Shown: positions 13,527 to 15,728 of the stretch, piece after piece | How the letters are laid out: each line of letters begins with the position of its first letter | How positions within the stretch are numbered: the stretch's first letter is position 1 | Source: Chloroflexota bacterium | GTDB taxonomy: Bacteria; Chloroflexota; Dehalococcoidia; Lucifugimonadales; JACPCL1 | Length of the DNA: 15,728 nucleotides | Reading direction: 5' to 3' | NCBI GenBank assembly: GCA_016210395.1 | Contig: JACQUI010000045.1 | Coordinates: 1-15,728 of the forward strand | Position numbers and translations under genes: made by a program | The notes under the pieces: generated by a model | What the model was told of the DNA's origin: nothing | Seen by the model: the letters and a program-made list of their open reading frames with translations, nothing else | The model's database searches: none

Positions 13527-14564
13527 ATGAAAGCTGTGTTCATTCGAGAGCAGGGCGACGTAGACAGGCTGACGTACGGTGACGTGCCCGACCCCGTTCC
13601 CAGCCCGGGCGAGGCGCTGGTCCGGCTGCATGCCGCCGCCTTGAACCACCTGGACGTGTACGCGCGCTCGGGAGCCAACCGCGTGCGCGTGGGGCCGTAC
13701 CCCCACATCCTGGGGTGCGACATGGCGGGGGAGGTGGCGCAGCTAGGGCAGGGTGTGGAGGGTGTGAAGGTGGGCCAGCGGGTCGTTGTGGACTACGTCA
13801 TCAAGTGCGGCGTGTGCGACTACTGCGTCCTGGGCCGGGACGATCTGTGCCGCCGGATGGTCAACATGGGCGTCCACGTGGCGGGGAGCTACGCCCAGTA
13901 CGTCAAAGCGCCGTTCCAGAACATCCACCCCATCCCGGACTTCCTGCCGTACGAAGAGGCCGCCTCCATGCCGCTGGTCTTCCACACGGCGTGGCACTGC
14001 CTGGTGACGCGCGCCGGCCTTCAGCCGGGGGAGACAGTGCTGATCAACGCCGCGGGCAGCGGCGTGGGCAGCGCGGGCGTCCAGATCGCCAGGGCGCTGC
14101 ACTGCCGGGTGCTGGTGACGGCGGGGAGCGACGCCAAGATCGCCCGGGCGAAGGAGCTGGGGGCCGAGGCGGGCATCAACTACACGACGACGCCTGCCTT
14201 CAGCAAGCCGGTGCAGGACATGACCGGGGGCGACGGCGTGGACGTGGTGTTCGATAGCGTGGGAGCGCCGGTGTGGGAGGAGAGCTTCAGCAGCCTGAAG
14301 GTGGGTGGGCGGTTCGTCACGTGCGGCGTAACGGCGGGGCACATGGCCAACCTGCACCTGGGCCGCCTGTTCAGCCGGGGACTGACGGTGACAGGCTCTG
14401 GGGGGCGCAGCCGGCGTGAGTTCAACGACTTCATGCGCCTGGTGCACCGGGGCGCGCTGCGGGGCGTTGTGGGGCGCGTGTTTCCGCTGGAGGAGGCGCG
14501 CGCTGCGCACAAGCTGATGGAGGACCGGGACTTCTTCGGCAAGATCGTGCTGAGGATACCGTAG
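13527..14564 (+). CDS. MDR-superfamily zinc-binding dehydrogenase/reductase
   Basis: A 345-aa medium-chain dehydrogenase/reductase. The N-terminal GroES-like domain runs to about residue 125, followed by the Rossmann NAD(P) domain with NAAGSGVGSAGVQIARAL (174-191). The structural zinc lobe is intact: Cys94, 97, 100 and 108 in CGVCDYCVLGRDDLC. The usual catalytic zinc ligands are not: the Cys of the C-(G/x)-(S/T)-D motif is Asn40 (NHLD), and the usual GHE is GCD (63-65). This resembles the quinone-oxidoreductase or enoyl-reductase side of the family, which reduces C=C or C=O bonds without zinc. The start at 13527 has AGGAG 8 nt upstream. The substrate is unknown. A reductase of alpha,beta-unsaturated carbonyls or acyl-CoAs would fit the crotonase elsewhere in the window, but they are not co-operonic. 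A 16-bp hairpin follows. Confidence 0.93.
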   Translation: MKAVFIREQGDVDRLTYGDVPDPVPSPGEALVRLHAAALNHLDVYARSGANRVRVGPYPHILGCDMAGEVAQLGQGVEGVKVGQRVVVDYVIKCGVCDYCVLGRDDLCRRMVNMGVHVAGSYAQYVKAPFQNIHPIPDFLPYEEAASMPLVFHTAWHCLVTRAGLQPGETVLINAAGSGVGSAGVQIARALHCRVLVTAGSDAKIARAKELGAEAGINYTTTPAFSKPVQDMTGGDGVDVVFDSVGAPVWEESFSSLKVGGRFVTCGVTAGHMANLHLGRLFSRGLTVTGSGGRSRREFNDFMRLVHRGALRGVVGRVFPLEEARAAHKLMEDRDFFGKIVLRIP

Positions 14565-14588
14565 GACAAGGAGGAAAGACAAATACCT

Positions 14589-14623
14589 GACATAGAGGCG
14601 GGTCTGTGACCCGCCTCTATGTC
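14589..14623. terminator. Perfect 16-bp hairpin between convergent genes
   Basis: GACATAGAGGCGGGTC (14589-14604), loop TGT, and GACCCGCCTCTATGTC (14608-14623) pair exactly. It is 24 nt past the dehydrogenase stop and 49 nt from the stop of the 53-aa membrane protein. Read on the minus strand it is followed by AGGTATTTGTCTTTCC, the only flank with a U-rich run. Confidence 0.8.
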
Positions 14624-14672
14624 GCTGTACGCGATGCGCGAGGCGCAGTACTTCGGCGCCCGCGAGCCGATT

Positions 14673-14834
14673 CTAGCTCTTGGAGGGCATGATATGCGGA
14701 AGCGCCATGAAGAAAAGAATAGCCACCAGAACGACAACAGCACCCTGCGCTTCTTCGTCCCTGACCGTGTAGTTTACGGCCGCTGCCAGCCCCGCGATGA
14801 ATACGATGATGCTGATGATCCGCTTCGTGTCCAT
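14673..14834 (-). CDS. Small two-helix membrane protein, 53 aa
   Basis: A 53-aa protein with two hydrophobic segments, about residues 5-20 (IISIIVFIAGLAAAV) and 32-47 (AVVVLVAILFFMALP), joined by the charged loop NYTVRDEEAQG. It begins MDTKR and ends HIMPSKS, so it is a helical hairpin in the inner membrane. The start at 14834 has AGGAG 5 nt upstream; the in-frame extension to 14963 overlaps the aminotransferase end and is rejected. It follows the aminotransferase by 88 nt on the same strand. Its own leader carries the 18-nt motif also found before the envelope operon, which suggests separate control. I do not recognise a family. Confidence 0.75.
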   Translation of the reverse strand: MDTKRIISIIVFIAGLAAAVNYTVRDEEAQGAVVVLVAILFFMALPHIMPSKS

Positions 14835-14872
14835 AGTCACTCCTCTTTGTTCAGATGGTTGCGCTCTTCTGT

Positions 14873-14890
14873 GCTGCGACGTGATGCAGC
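14873..14890 (-). promoter_or_regulatory. 18-nt leader motif, copy 2
   Basis: On the minus strand it reads GCTGCATCACGTCGCAGC. The inverted ends extend to 7 bp here (GTGCTGC at 14871-14877 with GCAGCAC at 14886-14892). It lies 38 nt upstream of the 53-aa protein start, almost the same distance as copy 1 from its gene, and 32 nt past the aminotransferase stop. Confidence 0.55.
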
Positions 14891-14922
14891 ACGCTTGAAG
14901 CCTAGCGTTCGTGCAAGGGAGT

Positions 14923-15728
14923 CTATGACCCCGCCGGCGGGAACTCCTTTTCCATTTGAGCAAGCGATCTGTCCAGGATATCTATGGTGTCGTCCACGAT
15001 CTCCTTGGTGATGGTGAGAGGCGGCGACAGGACGATGGTGTCGCCGGCGCGGAGGGCGAGGCCGTTTTCCCGGACCAGCTCGTTGAAGCGTTTGGTGAAG
15101 GCGCTGTTGAACCCGCCCGGGTAGCGTTCCTTGGTCTTGCGGTCTTTGACGATCTCGATGGCCATGAGCAGTCCCAGGCCGCCGCCGACGAAGCCGACGG
15201 TGGGGTGGTTCTCCTGCAGCACGGACACCGCTTTGTCGTACAGGTAGGTCCCCATGCGGTCGGAGTTCTCCACCAGGCGCTCGCGCTCCATGATCTCCAG
15301 CGTCTTGAGACCCGCCGCCATGACGGCCGGGTGTCCGCCATAGGTGACGCCGTAGTGGAACTGGCCGTTCTGGCCTTCGGCCTTGTCGAAGGTCTCGGCG
15401 ATCTCCCTGGACGCGACCACCGCGCCGACGGGCAGCTCGCCGCCGGTGAGGGCCTTGGCGTTGGTCATGATGTCCGGCACGATGCCGAAGCGCTCCATGC
15501 CGAACCATCTGCCGAGCCTGCCGTAGCCGCAGATGACCTCGTCGGCGATGAGGACGATGTTGTGCTTGGTGCACAGGTCGCGCACCTGCGGCCAGTAGTC
15601 GTCGGCAGGGATCTGGTTGCCGCTGGGGATGGGCGTTGCGATGAAGGCAGCGATGGTGTCCGCGCCTTCGGCCTCGATGATGTTCTGAAGGGACTTGACG
15701 CTCAACATGCAGCAGTTCTTGTTGGTGC
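14923..15728 (-). CDS. Class III (PLP) aminotransferase, 5' end outside the window
   Basis: The C-terminal 268 codons of a fold-type I, class III aminotransferase. The reading frame stays open to the window edge (first complete residues TNKNCCM), so the N-terminal third is missing. PLP-site signatures are LIADEVICGYGRLGRWFGMERFGIVPDI, with the Asp that contacts the pyridine nitrogen in ADEV, and the Schiff-base Lys in NAKALTGGELPVGAVV. HYGVTYGGHPAVMAAGLKTLEIMERE is the phosphate-binding and dimer region. The C-terminal domain has LALRAGDTIVLSPPLTITKEIVDDTIDIL. Members transaminate omega-amino acids, beta-alanine, GABA, diamines or similar; the substrate cannot be fixed from this fragment. It ends at TAG (14923) and is followed by the 53-aa membrane protein gene. 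Confidence 0.93.
   Translation of the reverse strand, partial: TNKNCCMLSVKSLQNIIEAEGADTIAAFIATPIPSGNQIPADDYWPQVRDLCTKHNIVLIADEVICGYGRLGRWFGMERFGIVPDIMTNAKALTGGELPVGAVVASREIAETFDKAEGQNGQFHYGVTYGGHPAVMAAGLKTLEIMERERLVENSDRMGTYLYDKAVSVLQENHPTVGFVGGGLGLLMAIEIVKDRKTKERYPGGFNSAFTKRFNELVRENGLALRAGDTIVLSPPLTITKEIVDDTIDILDRSLAQMEKEFPPAGS

Noticed and set aside
13743..14582. 279-aa minus-strand open frame opposite the MDR dehydrogenase
   Set aside because: Antisense shadow with His/Arg/Ala-rich composition. It begins beyond the sense gene's stop and has no domain.

Overview
The window is 15.7 kb of GC-rich bacterial chromosome with housekeeping and catabolic genes on both strands. There is no phage, insertion sequence, CRISPR array, rRNA or tRNA that I can recognise. 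The gene families, lipoproteins with Pro/Thr-rich linkers, and short palindromic intergenic repeats of the type 'GTAGGGGCGGACC...GTCCGCCC' suggest an uncultured Chloroflexota lineage (Dehalococcoidia or SAR202-like). That placement is inferred from pattern memory and is not proven by a marker gene.

Layout, left to right. (1) A plus-strand lipoprotein with two beta-sandwich-like domains (121-1257). (2) A minus-strand pair: TTG-initiated inositol-1-phosphate synthase (2680-3780), then a PimA-like GT4 glycosyltransferase (1313-2440). Together they suggest an inositol-lipid or inositol-glycoconjugate branch. (3) A divergent plus-strand MFS exporter (3998-5269), closed by a perfect 22-bp hairpin. 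(4) Minus-strand genes: a small Cys/His protein (5497-5754), a crotonase-family protein lacking both classical catalytic glutamates (5930-6730), and transaldolase (7266-8402). (5) A divergent plus-strand ThDP-dependent enzyme of the acetolactate synthase/benzoylformate decarboxylase superfamily (8715-10430). (6) A compact minus-strand envelope operon (13140 down to 10507): a Trp-rich secreted protein, a membrane-anchored beta-rich protein, and a propeller-like lipoprotein, the last two overlapping by ATGA. None has a function I can name. (7) A plus-strand MDR dehydrogenase (13527-14564). (8) A minus-strand class III aminotransferase that runs off the right edge (14923-15728), followed by a 53-aa membrane protein (14673-14834).

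The non-coding DNA is unusually structured. There are two families of short palindromes at 3' ends of minus-strand genes, one of which supplies the ino1 stop codon. A two-hairpin REP-like element at 8512-8573 has loops that are perfect complements of each other. Three convergent gene junctions each carry a perfect hairpin with a 3-nt loop. An 18-nt partly palindromic motif is shared by the leaders of the secreted-protein operon and the 53-aa membrane protein. A near-identical 23-nt repeat lies upstream of both ino1 and the crotonase gene.

The best candidates for something undescribed are the three-gene envelope operon and the 18-nt leader motif that may link it to the small membrane protein. 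No defence, mobile or biosynthetic system of a known type is visible.
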